Assembly (NCBI RefSeq): GCF_000374125.1
Contig: NZ_KB893625.1
Coordinates: 186,001 to 250,000 of the forward strand
Direction: 5' to 3'
DNA length: 64,000 nucleotides
Origin: Niabella aurantiaca DSM 17617
GTDB taxonomy: Bacteria; Bacteroidota; Bacteroidia; Chitinophagales; Chitinophagaceae
Position numbers and translations under genes: made by a program. Under the pieces are notes generated by a model. It was not told the DNA's origin. It did no database searches and saw only the letters and a program-made list of their open reading frames with translations. Of the stretch, positions 36,628 to 46,056 are shown piece after piece (position 1 is the first letter of the stretch; each line of letters opens with the position of its first letter).

Positions 36628-38349
36628 ATGAAATTAATGAATATGAAACCGGTTTGGATCAGCTGTCTCCTGTTGCTGGTAATAGCGGCAAACAGCAGTT
36701 GTAAAAAATTTTTAGACCGTGAAGTGGAGTCCAATTATAAGGAAGATGAGGTGTTTGTAAACTATGACCGGATGCAGCAGGCGGGCATTGGAGTGTATGC
36801 CTTCCTGTACAACCGTTTTGGTTTCCAGCGGATCGATAACGCCATGCTGGCTTCTGCCTGCGATGAGGCAGATCATGCGGTACCGGCATCTGCTATCCAG
36901 AAATACAATACCGGAACCTGGACGGCCGTTTCCAACCCGGAAGATTGCTGGGCCTTTTTTTACCAGGGCATCCGCAGGGCCAACCTGTTCCTGGAAAACT
37001 CCGTCAATTACAAACAGATCGTCTATCGGGACACATTGGATCCTGCCAATAAAAGCAGTTATGAGGCCAATGTGAAAGACATTGCCTGGCTGCGTGCGGA
37101 AGTGCGCCTGCTGCGGGCCCTGTATTATTTTGAGCTCATCAAACGGTATGGCGGTGTGCCGCTGGTAGACCGGTCTACTTATACCGACGAGGAGCTGAAG
37201 CAGTTCAAACGGAAAACATTTGATGAATGTGCCAGCTTTATAAAAGCTGAATGCGATAGCGTATATCCGCAATTAAAAGATTCCTGGGTGGGCTTCTCCT
37301 CAGAGAAATGGAGGGGAAGGATCACACAGGGGGTGGCCCTGGCCCTGAAGGCCCGCGTGCTGCTATACGCCGCCAGTCCGCTGAACAATCCATCCAATGA
37401 TGTTGAAAAATGGATCGCAGCGGTTAAAGCCGCACACGAAGTGATCGCATTGGGTAAATATGGATTACATAATAGCTACAGCGGCTTGTTCCGCCTGGGT
37501 AATGGTGCCGATGGCAACACGGAAGTGATCTTCGCCATACAGGGCTGGGCCCGCAATGATTTTGAGCGGATGAATTATCCGGTGGGTTACAGCCAGGGCG
37601 GAGAGGGCAGTACCTGTCCTTCCCAAAACCTGGTGGACGCATACGAAATGAAGGCCACCGGTATGGGGATCGGCGAACCCGGATCGGGTTATGATCCGGC
37701 CAATCCTTATGCCGGGCGAGATCCCCGGCTGGGTATGTCGATCCTTACCAATAATACCACCTTCAAAAACCGCCCGGTAGAAAGCTGGGTAGGCGGGCTG
37801 GATGGTTTGGGCAAGCTCAATGCCACAACAACGGGATATTATTTACGTAAGTTCGTTGATGAGGGGCTTGATCTGGAAAAGAACACCAGCAGTGTCCATA
37901 CCTGGGTATTGTTCCGGTATGCAGAGATATTACTGGATTATGCGGAGGCCATGAATGAGGCGTATGGACCGGAAGCCTCCAGCGGGTACTCGATGACCGC
38001 AAAAGCGGCGGTGGACCGTGTACGGCAGCGCTCGGGCGTAGGTATGCCGTTGCTGCCGCCCGGTCTTTCAAAAGATGAAATGCGGGCACGCATCCGGAAT
38101 GAACGCCGGGTAGAGCTGGCATTTGAAGAGCATCGTTTTTTTGATGTGCGGAGATGGAAGATCGCGGAGCAGACCGAGAACCTGCCGCTGATGGCCATGC
38201 AGATCACAAAGACGCCGGAGGGTACCTTCAAATACCTGGTGCGCAAAGCGGAAGACCGGATCTTTCAGCCGCGCATGTACTGGTATCCCATTCCGGAGCA
38301 GGAAGTGTTAAAAAGCGAGGGGAATCTTGCACAAAGCCCGGGGTGGTAA
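36628..38349 (+). CDS. SusD/RagB-like surface glycan-binding lipoprotein 3
   Basis: This 573-aa lipoprotein pairs with SusC 3. The leader is ISCLLLLVIAANSSC with KKFLDREVESNYKEDEVF after the Cys. Family segments are FYQGIRRANLFLENSVNY, EVRLLRALYYFELIKRYGGVPLVDR, GVALALKARVLLYAASPLNNPSND, LFRYAEILLDYAEAMNEAYG, RNERRVELAFEEHRFFDVRRWKIAE and the ending YPIPEQEVLKSEGNLAQSPGW. It resembles SusD 2 more than SusD 1 (RRVELAFEEHR-FDVRRW is shared), so the two PUL B pairs probably come from one duplication. It is followed by the SusE/F-like gene after 27 nt. Confidence 0.95.
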   Translation: MKLMNMKPVWISCLLLLVIAANSSCKKFLDREVESNYKEDEVFVNYDRMQQAGIGVYAFLYNRFGFQRIDNAMLASACDEADHAVPASAIQKYNTGTWTAVSNPEDCWAFFYQGIRRANLFLENSVNYKQIVYRDTLDPANKSSYEANVKDIAWLRAEVRLLRALYYFELIKRYGGVPLVDRSTYTDEELKQFKRKTFDECASFIKAECDSVYPQLKDSWVGFSSEKWRGRITQGVALALKARVLLYAASPLNNPSNDVEKWIAAVKAAHEVIALGKYGLHNSYSGLFRLGNGADGNTEVIFAIQGWARNDFERMNYPVGYSQGGEGSTCPSQNLVDAYEMKATGMGIGEPGSGYDPANPYAGRDPRLGMSILTNNTTFKNRPVESWVGGLDGLGKLNATTTGYYLRKFVDEGLDLEKNTSSVHTWVLFRYAEILLDYAEAMNEAYGPEASSGYSMTAKAAVDRVRQRSGVGMPLLPPGLSKDEMRARIRNERRVELAFEEHRFFDVRRWKIAEQTENLPLMAMQITKTPEGTFKYLVRKAEDRIFQPRMYWYPIPEQEVLKSEGNLAQSPGW

Positions 38350-38376
38350 TTTTCATTTATTCAAAATATTCTGTTT

Positions 38377-39984
38377 ATGAAAAGAATATATAGTATACTC
38401 TTTATTGGTTTGAACCTGGTATGGTTGTTTATGGCCTGCAATAAGGCGCTTACATTTCCTGAAGGAGATAGTACGCCCTTGCCCGTGCTGGAAGGCGCCA
38501 CTGCCCGTTTGCACTGGATCGGTCCGAAATACAAAGTAGCGGTACAGGCATTGATGAAGGACGAAAAGGGAATTAAAACGGTGCAAATGAAGAACGGCGA
38601 ATGGCAGCTGGATACGGTTTTTAATGTGGGCGACCAGTCCTCGTTTTCCATACAGGACAGCTTTCTGGTACCAAAGGATCTGAATCCCACACAACATACA
38701 CTGGAGTTCCGGATCACGAATAGTGAGGGTGGGTTGATCAGGAAATATGTAACGGTGGAGGACCTTTCTTCCGAAAATCTTATTGCCGGTTATAACCCGG
38801 ATGAACTGCCGCCGGATATCAAGGTTGTAAAGCCCACGGTGACCAAATTCCTGGGATTCTCGGCCGCGCCCATTAAAGTTGATTTTGAAGCAACCATCAG
38901 CGACCTGGAAATTAACAGTATAGAGCTTAAACTCTGGGGTGAGGCGGCAGATGGCCAGCCGGTAGAGCTTTCCGAAACGATCAATCCCACGGATGAAGCC
39001 GCAAAAAAACAATATACATTGATAAAGAGCCTGGAGCTGCCCTCCGGCAAACCGGGATTGTACCAGTACATCATCCGTTCAACGGATGCAAGCGGTAACA
39101 AAAAAACAGTAGGAGGTGAAGTAAGTGTGGGGTATGTGGACCGCCTTTATTTATCTGATGCGCAGAATGCAGCGGAAGTGACCGCACAGGGATACGACCA
39201 GGCCGGGGGATGCAGGGGGATCGGTACCATTTACTCGATGAAAAAGCAGGGTAACAATACATTCCTGATCGATTATTATTATCCTGCTTCCGGAGCAGAG
39301 AACATCCGGTTCATCGCATTTCTGGGACCCAATAAACCCTTTAGTAATACCGGCGGTACGCAGGCCGGTATCAATTATACCCTGGATGGGGAAAATGTTA
39401 TTGGTTCAAGTGCTGCAGCACCGGCTACGCTTACCGTTGATCTGCAACAGGCGGGCTTTAAATTACCGGTAACGCAGAAAGGCTACTATCATATTGCTGT
39501 TGACATGACCAAACGTACCATTAGCGCTACTCCATATACACCCACATTACCCATAGATGCGGTAAAATATCCGGGATGGTCCGATGCCAGCCCCTGGCAG
39601 TACCTCGCTGTAACGGGACCTACCGTTGCCGGTAGTGCGGGTGGCTGGACAGAAGCGACTACCTCACCCAAATTAACGAGGGATCCGGATAATAAATATT
39701 TATTTAGTGGATCCTTCCAGACTACGGGGGGGACGTCAAATATGAGCCTGAACGCGCCTTTGGCAGCTTTGGGTGGGGATGTATGGGGTAAGGGATGGTT
39801 TCGTCTGGCTGCAGCACGTGCTGCGATGAAAGATGATTATGGTGACCTGATCACCACGGTAGGAGCGGTAGGTGCCAGCTCCGGCGGTGCCAACTGGGGC
39901 TTTTCCACCAGTCCGGCAGGAACCTATAAGGCTTCTTATGATCTGGCATTGCAGCGTTTCAGGATCGTAAGAACGGGGAATTAA
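38377..39984 (+). CDS. SusE/SusF-like outer-membrane glycan-binding lipoprotein
   Basis: This 535-aa lipoprotein (leader LFIGLNLVWLFMAC, Cys near residue 21) has an N-terminal Ig-like region followed by two SusE/F-type beta modules. The first is about residues 255-390 (LSDAQNAAEVTAQGYDQAGGCRGIGTIYSMKKQGNNTFLIDYYYP...LPVTQKGYYHIAVDMTKRTISATPY). The second is about 395-530 (WQYLAVTGPTVAGSAGGWTEA...LTRDPDNKYLFSGSFQTTGG...AGTYKASYDLALQRFRIVRTGN). Module ends of the form 'G-x-Y-x-x-x-x-D-x-x-x-x-x-x' are typical of starch-type SusE/F. It binds glycan at the surface and completes the SusC3-SusD3 unit. No enzymatic motif is seen. Confidence 0.82.
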   Translation: MKRIYSILFIGLNLVWLFMACNKALTFPEGDSTPLPVLEGATARLHWIGPKYKVAVQALMKDEKGIKTVQMKNGEWQLDTVFNVGDQSSFSIQDSFLVPKDLNPTQHTLEFRITNSEGGLIRKYVTVEDLSSENLIAGYNPDELPPDIKVVKPTVTKFLGFSAAPIKVDFEATISDLEINSIELKLWGEAADGQPVELSETINPTDEAAKKQYTLIKSLELPSGKPGLYQYIIRSTDASGNKKTVGGEVSVGYVDRLYLSDAQNAAEVTAQGYDQAGGCRGIGTIYSMKKQGNNTFLIDYYYPASGAENIRFIAFLGPNKPFSNTGGTQAGINYTLDGENVIGSSAAAPATLTVDLQQAGFKLPVTQKGYYHIAVDMTKRTISATPYTPTLPIDAVKYPGWSDASPWQYLAVTGPTVAGSAGGWTEATTSPKLTRDPDNKYLFSGSFQTTGGTSNMSLNAPLAALGGDVWGKGWFRLAAARAAMKDDYGDLITTVGAVGASSGGANWGFSTSPAGTYKASYDLALQRFRIVRTGN

Positions 39985-40291
39985 GTGGGCGATGGTTCTT
40001 TCCCGACTGATGGGCGCGGATTGTTTTCGCTGATCTTTTGCTCTTAAGCTTGACCCGCAGAATAGTTGCGATCTGCGGGATGCAGGTTCCGCTGCAGAGG
40101 TACATGTCTGCACGCGCTCTGCGACATAGACCTTAGATGACGAAGTTTTCAAAGAATAGAATTAACAAGCAATAATACGACAGTAAAGAAAACCTGGGTG
40201 TGCATTGGTATGGATGGATATGCTTTCTTAAGCCGGGGTGCATGTCCGCACGCGCCTCGCCCATGGACTTTAAAAAATGAACGATCACCGG
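39985..40291. other. Intergenic region with hairpins and a diverged repeat before GH30
   Basis: This ~300-bp gap contains a hairpin CCCGCAG (40054-40060) and CTGCGGG (40073-40079) with a 12-nt loop and no T tract. Two imperfect direct repeats are also visible: a 33-nt CATGTC-GCACGCGC unit (near 40110 and 40241), and a ~60-nt stretch (40163-40225) that resembles the start of the following coding region (40320-40382). No gene is supported. Confidence 0.4.
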
Positions 40292-41917
40292 ATGAAATTT
40301 TTTAAGAACAGATCAGACAATAAACAAGCGATAAAAAGAATAGTAAAGAAAGCTGGTTGTGTGTTTGTATTGACGCATGTCCTCTCGCTTCCCTGGGCCT
40401 GCGACAAGCAGCCTGCGGGGGATGATCCCGGTGTTATTGCATCACCCGGAAAAATCATCGTAGAACTTTATCCTTTGCAGGAACAGCAGACCATTCACAG
40501 TTTTGGCGCTTCTGATTGCTGGACGGCAAAGTTTGTGGGCAGTTGGCCGGATGAACAGAAAAAGAACAGGGTCGCCGACCTGCTTTTCAGCATGGATACC
40601 TTAAAAGACGGAAGTCCTGCAGGCATTGGTCTTTCCTTGTGGCGGTTCAACATTGGCGGCGGCAGTTTTGAACAGGGTGCCGCAAGTAATATAAAGGATG
40701 AATGGCGGAGAGAGGAATGTTTTATGAGCGCGGATGGTGAGTATGATTGGAACAAACAAAAAGGGCAGCAATGGTTCCTGGAAGCCGCAAAGAAACGGGG
40801 CGTTTCTTATACGCTTGGTTTTTCACTGACACCTCCCGTTTTTATGACACAGAACGGAAAGGCTTATAATGCCTCCGGCGGCACGCGAATGAACATAAAA
40901 GATGGGATGATGGATGCCTATGCTGCTTTTTTGGCAAAGGTGGCCGGGCATTTCGGTTTCGATTTTCTAAGCCCGGTGAATGAGCCGCAATGGAAATGGG
41001 GAAAGGCAGACGGCGCCGGCCAGGAAGGTACACAGGCCGTGAATACGGAGATTGCTGAGCTGGTAAAGGCTATTGCACCAAAAATGGGAAATACGAGCAC
41101 AAAGATCGTAGTGGGTGAAGCCGGGCAGTGGGATTATATCTTTGGCAAAAATGAAGAAGGCTGTGGCGATCAGGCCCGCCGGTTTTTTAAACCGGGAACC
41201 ACTACCTATATCGGCGGCCTGCCCCAGGTTGCCCGTATTATCTCCGCGCACAGCTATTTTACCACCTGCCCGGATGATGCTGCAGTTGCTACCCGCCAGC
41301 AGGTGCGTTCTGTAGTGCAGCAACTGGCGCCGTTACAAACATGGCAAACAGAATTCGGTATCCTTGGTAATATCTGCAATCAATACAGCGGTGCACCGCG
41401 TAATACCGGTATCGATTACGGATTGTATGTAGCAAAAGTGATCCACCATGATCTTACGGTGGCCAACACCACATCCTGGCAGTGGTGGCTGGCCATGAGC
41501 CCTTACGACTACAGCGATGCCCTGGTATACATCAATGCTCCCTCCGGTAAGATCGATGTGCCGGGCAGTAAAACGGACGGGATCGTTTCCGGCTCAAAGC
41601 AGCTTTGGGCGTTCGGGAATTTTGCCCGTTTTGTACGGCCGGGGATGCAGCGGATCGCAGCAGTAACATCCGGGAAGGACGATGCCGGGAGCATCCTGGT
41701 ATCCGCATACAAGGACAACAACACAAAGAAGATGGTTGTGGTACTGATCAATCCAAAGGAACAGGAGCAACACATACAATTGAAGGGGATGTCTGATCTG
41801 CCGCTTGCGCTGTATACCACAGATGGCACACAGAACCTGAAACATTCGGTAGCAAATGCCCGCGAAATACAGCTGCCGGCTAAATCGGTGGTAACGGTAA
41901 CCGGGATCTACCAGTAA
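40292..41917 (+). CDS. GH30 family glycosidase, beta-1,6-galactanase-like
   Basis: From ATG 40292 (in frame with 40277) this is a 541-aa protein with a lipoprotein-type leader ending LSLPWAC. The barrel begins at QTIHSFGASDCWTAKFVGSW, and GLSLWRFNIGGGSFEQG is characteristic of the GH30 group that includes endo-beta-1,6-galactanases. The acid/base is Glu231 in SPVNEPQW and the nucleophile is Glu354 in WQTEFGIL, both present. The C-terminal beta-sandwich (FARFVRPGMQRIAAVTSG...SILVSAYKDNNTKKMVVVLINP) is complete. The surface lipoprotein position and an endo-type enzyme fit a role in cutting the polymer for import by the SusCD pairs just upstream. The substrate, beta-1,6-galactan or a related beta-linked chain, is inferred from family only. 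Confidence 0.87.
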   Translation: MKFFKNRSDNKQAIKRIVKKAGCVFVLTHVLSLPWACDKQPAGDDPGVIASPGKIIVELYPLQEQQTIHSFGASDCWTAKFVGSWPDEQKKNRVADLLFSMDTLKDGSPAGIGLSLWRFNIGGGSFEQGAASNIKDEWRREECFMSADGEYDWNKQKGQQWFLEAAKKRGVSYTLGFSLTPPVFMTQNGKAYNASGGTRMNIKDGMMDAYAAFLAKVAGHFGFDFLSPVNEPQWKWGKADGAGQEGTQAVNTEIAELVKAIAPKMGNTSTKIVVGEAGQWDYIFGKNEEGCGDQARRFFKPGTTTYIGGLPQVARIISAHSYFTTCPDDAAVATRQQVRSVVQQLAPLQTWQTEFGILGNICNQYSGAPRNTGIDYGLYVAKVIHHDLTVANTTSWQWWLAMSPYDYSDALVYINAPSGKIDVPGSKTDGIVSGSKQLWAFGNFARFVRPGMQRIAAVTSGKDDAGSILVSAYKDNNTKKMVVVLINPKEQEQHIQLKGMSDLPLALYTTDGTQNLKHSVANAREIQLPAKSVVTVTGIYQ

Positions 41918-41939
41918 TAATAAAAAAGTTTTTGAGCAA

Positions 41940-44720
41940 ATGATGAGAAGCATTCCGGTTTATTGGATAACAACCTTGTTGCTGGGCATCGTGTTTACGA
42001 CACAGGCGCAGCAGCATACACCTTTCTCCCGTAAAACCCTGGGCCTGGAAGGGGTGTGGAAATTTAAACTCGATCCCTTTGAAACTGGTGTTAACAGCAA
42101 TGGCGTACAATTGCTGCCATCCCTGGCGGAAACGATCACATTGCCGGGATCTACGGACCAGGCGGGTAAAGGGTACAAGACAGAGGGGATGACCTCGCTG
42201 CGGCTGACACGCGCATTTGAATACAAGGGCATTGCCTGGTATGAAAAGGAGATCGAAGTGCCGGAGCAGTGGAGCGATAAAGAAGTGGAGCTCTTTCTTG
42301 AACGGGCACACTGGCAAACCGATGTATGGGTCAACGACCGGCCGGCCGGCAAGCGGGAGAGCCTTTCTGTGCCGCATCGTTATATAGTAACCTCGTTGCT
42401 GAAACCTGGTAAGAAAAATAAGATAAGGATCCGGGTCAATAATGATAAGATCTATGACATCGAATATGCGCACGCCATCAGTGCAGAAACGCAAACCAAC
42501 TGGAACGGGATCATTGGTAAAATAGAACTGCGCGCTTCTGATAAAGTGCATATCGCCGATGTGCAGGCTTATCCCGATGCATCAAAAGGAATGGTAAAGC
42601 TGCAGGTGCGCATCCGGAATACCACCCGCAAGGCAGTGGAAGGAAGATTGGGATTTAGCGGTACCGTTGAACATACGGCAAAGCCACAGCAGGTGCCGGA
42701 AGGCGGGATCCGTTTTTCGGGAGCAGATTCCCTGATCACGGTTACGGCCGAAGTACCACTGGGCGCACCAGTTCAGTTATGGGATGAATTTAATCCCGCA
42801 TTGTACCGGTTGCAGCTGACATTGAACGCCAGCGGAAATGCACAGCAATATAATGATGGAACCGAAGTGACCTTCGGCGTGCGTGATCTTGCAACCCAGG
42901 GTACCCGATTTCTTTTTAACGGCAAACCTGCATTTATCCGGGGCACGGTGAACTCTTCAGAGTTTCCGCTCACCGGTTATCCGCCGGCGGATAAGGAGGA
43001 GTGGATCCGGATCTTTACCATCTGCAAAAATTATGGATTAAACGCGATGCGCTTTCATACCTGGTGTCCGCCGGAAGCGGCTTTTGAGGCAGCAGATGAA
43101 CTGGGCTTTTACCTGCAGGTAGAAAATCCTGACTGGCGGTTTACCATTGGTAAGGACAGCGCCGTAAATGGATTTTTGCGCAGGGAGGGTGAAGCCATCT
43201 TAAATGCCTATGGCAACCACCCGTCATTTATTATGTTCTGCGAGGGTAATGAACTGGTAGGCCCGGCCGTAAAGGAATTTCTTACAGCGCAGGTTACGCA
43301 CTGGAAACAGTTGGACCCGCGACGCCTTTATACCGGAAGTGCAGCGTACCCGCTTATTGATGCGAATGATTATCATGTATTGTATGGTGCCCGGCCGCAC
43401 CGCTGGAAGGAAGGGCTCAAAAGCCGGTTCAATGTAAAGGCACTGGATACCCGGTATGATTATTCGGATTATGTGGTCAGGAACAAAGTGCCGATGATCA
43501 CGCATGAGATCGGTCAGTGGTGTGTGTATCCCAACTTTAAAGAGATTCCGAAATATACGGGTGTATTGAAACCGTATAACTATGAACTGTTCCGCGAGTT
43601 GCTGCGCGAGCGTAACATGCTGGACCAGGCAGAAGATTTTATGATGGCCTCGGGAAAATTCCAGGTCATCCAGAAAAAAGAGGAAGTGGAATCCTACCTG
43701 CGTACACCCGGGCTGGGCGGTTATCATATGTTGCAATTGAACGATTTTCCCGGTCAGGGCACCGCACCGGTAGGCGTGGTAGACATCTTCTGGGATCCCA
43801 AGCCTTATACAACAGCGGAAGCCTTCCGCAGGTTTCAAAATACCAGGGTACCTTTATTAAGAACGGATGGTTTTACCTGGACCAATGCACAGACCTTTAC
43901 GGCAATGGCGCAGTTTGCTAATTTCGACAGTGCTGCGCTGAAAGACGTTACGGGTGAATGGTCGCTCTGTTACCAGGATGGCACCGTATATGCTTCGGGA
44001 AGTTTTGCACCGGCCGATATACCGGTGGGCAGCCCGTTCACGCTGGGAGAGATCGCCATTCCGTTGGATAAGATTGAAACAGCAGCACAGTTGAAACTGA
44101 CGGTCGGTATCCGTGGTATGGGCTACAATAATGACTGGAATCTCTGGGTATATCCGCAAAAACAACCACAGGTGGATCCGGGTAAGGTGCTGATCGCAGA
44201 TAGCTGGAATGAACGGGTTGCAACCGTTTTGGAGAAGGGGGGCAGTGTACTGCTGCTGGCCGATACCGCAAAAGTAAATACAGATGCGGCACCCGGGTTC
44301 TCGGGCATTTCCTGGAACACGGTGTGGTCCGGTATGCCGCCCAACCTGTTAGGGATCCTTTGTGACCCGAAACATCCGGCCTTACAGTTCTTTCCAACGG
44401 CCTTTCATTCCGACTGGCAGTGGTGGGACCTGGTAGCCCATTCAAGGCCCATGGTACTGGAGCATTTCCCGTTCGGATTCAAGCCGCTCGTACAGATGAT
44501 CCCCGACTGGAACAATCCCCGTAAGGTCAGCCTGTTGTTTGAAGCACGGGTGGGTAAGGGTAAATTGCTGGTTTCAGCCATTGATCTGAAAAATCAGCTG
44601 GATCAGCGTCCTGTGGCAAGGCAATTATTGTACAGTCTGAAGAAGTATATCAGCAGCGATGCCTTTGCGCCAACCGAAGAGTTGGCTCCGGCCTTGTTGC
44701 AGCAGTTGTTTAAAAAATAG
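41940..44720 (+). CDS. GH2-family glycoside hydrolase, paralogue 1
   Basis: This 926-aa exported enzyme has a signal peptide (YWITTLLLGIVFTTQAQ), an N-terminal sugar-binding jelly roll (LEGVWKFKLDPFE...ERAHWQTDVWVNDRPAG...NWNGIIGKIEL), an immunoglobulin-like domain, and a TIM barrel that begins near FNGKPAFIRGTVNSSEFPLTG. The acid/base Glu438 is in GNELVG and the probable nucleophile Glu523 is in THEIGQW. The C-terminal region (FPTAFHSDWQWWDLVAHSRPMVL) looks like a further domain shared with the two other GH2 paralogues at 50647 and 53763. The family acts on beta-galactosides, beta-glucuronides and beta-mannosides. Conserved acidic residues show it is likely active, but the sugar is not clear. 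It is 22 nt after GH30, so co-transcribed. Confidence 0.9.
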   Translation: MMRSIPVYWITTLLLGIVFTTQAQQHTPFSRKTLGLEGVWKFKLDPFETGVNSNGVQLLPSLAETITLPGSTDQAGKGYKTEGMTSLRLTRAFEYKGIAWYEKEIEVPEQWSDKEVELFLERAHWQTDVWVNDRPAGKRESLSVPHRYIVTSLLKPGKKNKIRIRVNNDKIYDIEYAHAISAETQTNWNGIIGKIELRASDKVHIADVQAYPDASKGMVKLQVRIRNTTRKAVEGRLGFSGTVEHTAKPQQVPEGGIRFSGADSLITVTAEVPLGAPVQLWDEFNPALYRLQLTLNASGNAQQYNDGTEVTFGVRDLATQGTRFLFNGKPAFIRGTVNSSEFPLTGYPPADKEEWIRIFTICKNYGLNAMRFHTWCPPEAAFEAADELGFYLQVENPDWRFTIGKDSAVNGFLRREGEAILNAYGNHPSFIMFCEGNELVGPAVKEFLTAQVTHWKQLDPRRLYTGSAAYPLIDANDYHVLYGARPHRWKEGLKSRFNVKALDTRYDYSDYVVRNKVPMITHEIGQWCVYPNFKEIPKYTGVLKPYNYELFRELLRERNMLDQAEDFMMASGKFQVIQKKEEVESYLRTPGLGGYHMLQLNDFPGQGTAPVGVVDIFWDPKPYTTAEAFRRFQNTRVPLLRTDGFTWTNAQTFTAMAQFANFDSAALKDVTGEWSLCYQDGTVYASGSFAPADIPVGSPFTLGEIAIPLDKIETAAQLKLTVGIRGMGYNNDWNLWVYPQKQPQVDPGKVLIADSWNERVATVLEKGGSVLLLADTAKVNTDAAPGFSGISWNTVWSGMPPNLLGILCDPKHPALQFFPTAFHSDWQWWDLVAHSRPMVLEHFPFGFKPLVQMIPDWNNPRKVSLLFEARVGKGKLLVSAIDLKNQLDQRPVARQLLYSLKKYISSDAFAPTEELAPALLQQLFKK

Positions 44721-44744
44721 ATCAGGACAAATTTTGAGAAGGAT

Positions 44745-46019
44745 ATGAAGAACGGTTTAAAGAACGTCTTGCTCGGCAGTTACCTGATATTGTCAGGGGT
44801 AATGCCAGCTCCGGTAAATGCACAGAAGCTGCACCGGTTAAAGCCCCGCCCGGAGGTGCAGGCAATCGTGTCAGAAAGTTTACAGGCTTCCGTACGCCAG
44901 TACAACTATTTAAAACAACAGCTAAAACCGGATCAATGGCCCCGGACCTTTGAAAAAGGAATGTTACAAACAGTAACACCTGCTGCCTGGACCAGCGGTT
45001 TTTATCCCGGCGGGCTGCTGTACCTCTATGAATTTTCGCAGGATCAGGGTTTATTGAATGAAGCGAAGGCTAAACTGGAAAAGATGGAGCCGCTAAAAAC
45101 AATGACCGCACATCATGATCTTGGTTTTATGATGTATTGCAGTTATGGCAATGCCTACCGGTTGTTTGGCGCTCCGGAGGATAAGGCCGTCCTGGTACGC
45201 TCGGCGCAGTCGCTGGCCCGTCGGTTTGATCCACGTGTAGGCTGTATCCAGTCCTGGGACCAGGTAAAATCCCTGGATGGAAAACGGATCCTGAAATTTC
45301 CGGTGATCATCGATAATATGATGAACCTGGAATTATTGTTCTTTGCTTCAAAGGCAACCGGGGAACCGCTTTATAAAGATATAGCGATCAAACATGCGGA
45401 GATGACCATGAAGAACCAGGTACGTCCTGATTTCAGCTGCTATCATGTGGTAGACTATGATGTGGAGACCGGGGCTGTAAAGAGCCGGGAGACCCAGCAG
45501 GGCTTTTCAGATAACTCCGCCTGGTCGCGCGGTCAGGCCTGGGGTATCTATGGGTTCACCATGGTATACCGCGAAACAAAGGATCTCCGCTTTTTGCAGA
45601 CAGCAACCGGCATGGCCGATTTTTTCCTGAACCATCCCAATCTGCCAAAGGACAAGGTTCCCTACTGGGATTTTAATGTGGGTCAGGCGGGCTTTGATCC
45701 GCCCTGGAACTTTGATCCGTTGAAATACCAGCCGGTGCCCAGGGATGCATCAGCGGCTGCGATCACCGCATCTGCATTGCTGGAGCTGGCGGGATACGTG
45801 GATCGTAAGACAGGCGAGCGTTACCAGCATGCCGCAGAAATCATGCTGCAATCGCTGTCGTCACCGGCTTACCGTGCAGCAACTGGGGAGAACGGCGGGT
45901 TCATCCTCAAACATGCATCAGGAGGCGTACCGGGAAATATAGAGGTGGATGTGCCCCTTATTTACGCAGACTATTACTATCTTGAAGCGCTTATGCGTTA
46001 CCGGGCGCTCAAAAAATAA
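44745..46019 (+). CDS. GH88-type unsaturated glucuronyl hydrolase, paralogue 1
   Basis: This 424-aa exported protein (signal LGSYLILSGVMPAPVNAQ) is an (alpha/alpha)6 barrel of family GH88. These enzymes hydrate and remove the 4,5-unsaturated uronic acid that lyases leave at the non-reducing end. Both catalytic Asp residues are present: Asp125 in HHDLGFMMYCSYG and Asp190 in VIIDNMMNLELLF, by analogy with Asp88 and Asp149 of the Bacillus enzyme. Other landmarks are WTSGFYPGGLLYLYE, DNSAWSRGQAWGIYGFTMVYRET and DVPLIYADYYYLEALMRY. It comes right after GH2 paralogue 1 and directly before the PL8 lyase (37 nt), whose product it would clear. A second GH88 is at 48866. Confidence 0.94.
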   Translation: MKNGLKNVLLGSYLILSGVMPAPVNAQKLHRLKPRPEVQAIVSESLQASVRQYNYLKQQLKPDQWPRTFEKGMLQTVTPAAWTSGFYPGGLLYLYEFSQDQGLLNEAKAKLEKMEPLKTMTAHHDLGFMMYCSYGNAYRLFGAPEDKAVLVRSAQSLARRFDPRVGCIQSWDQVKSLDGKRILKFPVIIDNMMNLELLFFASKATGEPLYKDIAIKHAEMTMKNQVRPDFSCYHVVDYDVETGAVKSRETQQGFSDNSAWSRGQAWGIYGFTMVYRETKDLRFLQTATGMADFFLNHPNLPKDKVPYWDFNVGQAGFDPPWNFDPLKYQPVPRDASAAAITASALLELAGYVDRKTGERYQHAAEIMLQSLSSPAYRAATGENGGFILKHASGGVPGNIEVDVPLIYADYYYLEALMRYRALKK

Positions 46020-46056
46020 GAGGCAGTGCTTTTTTGAAGATCACAGAAAATAAGAT

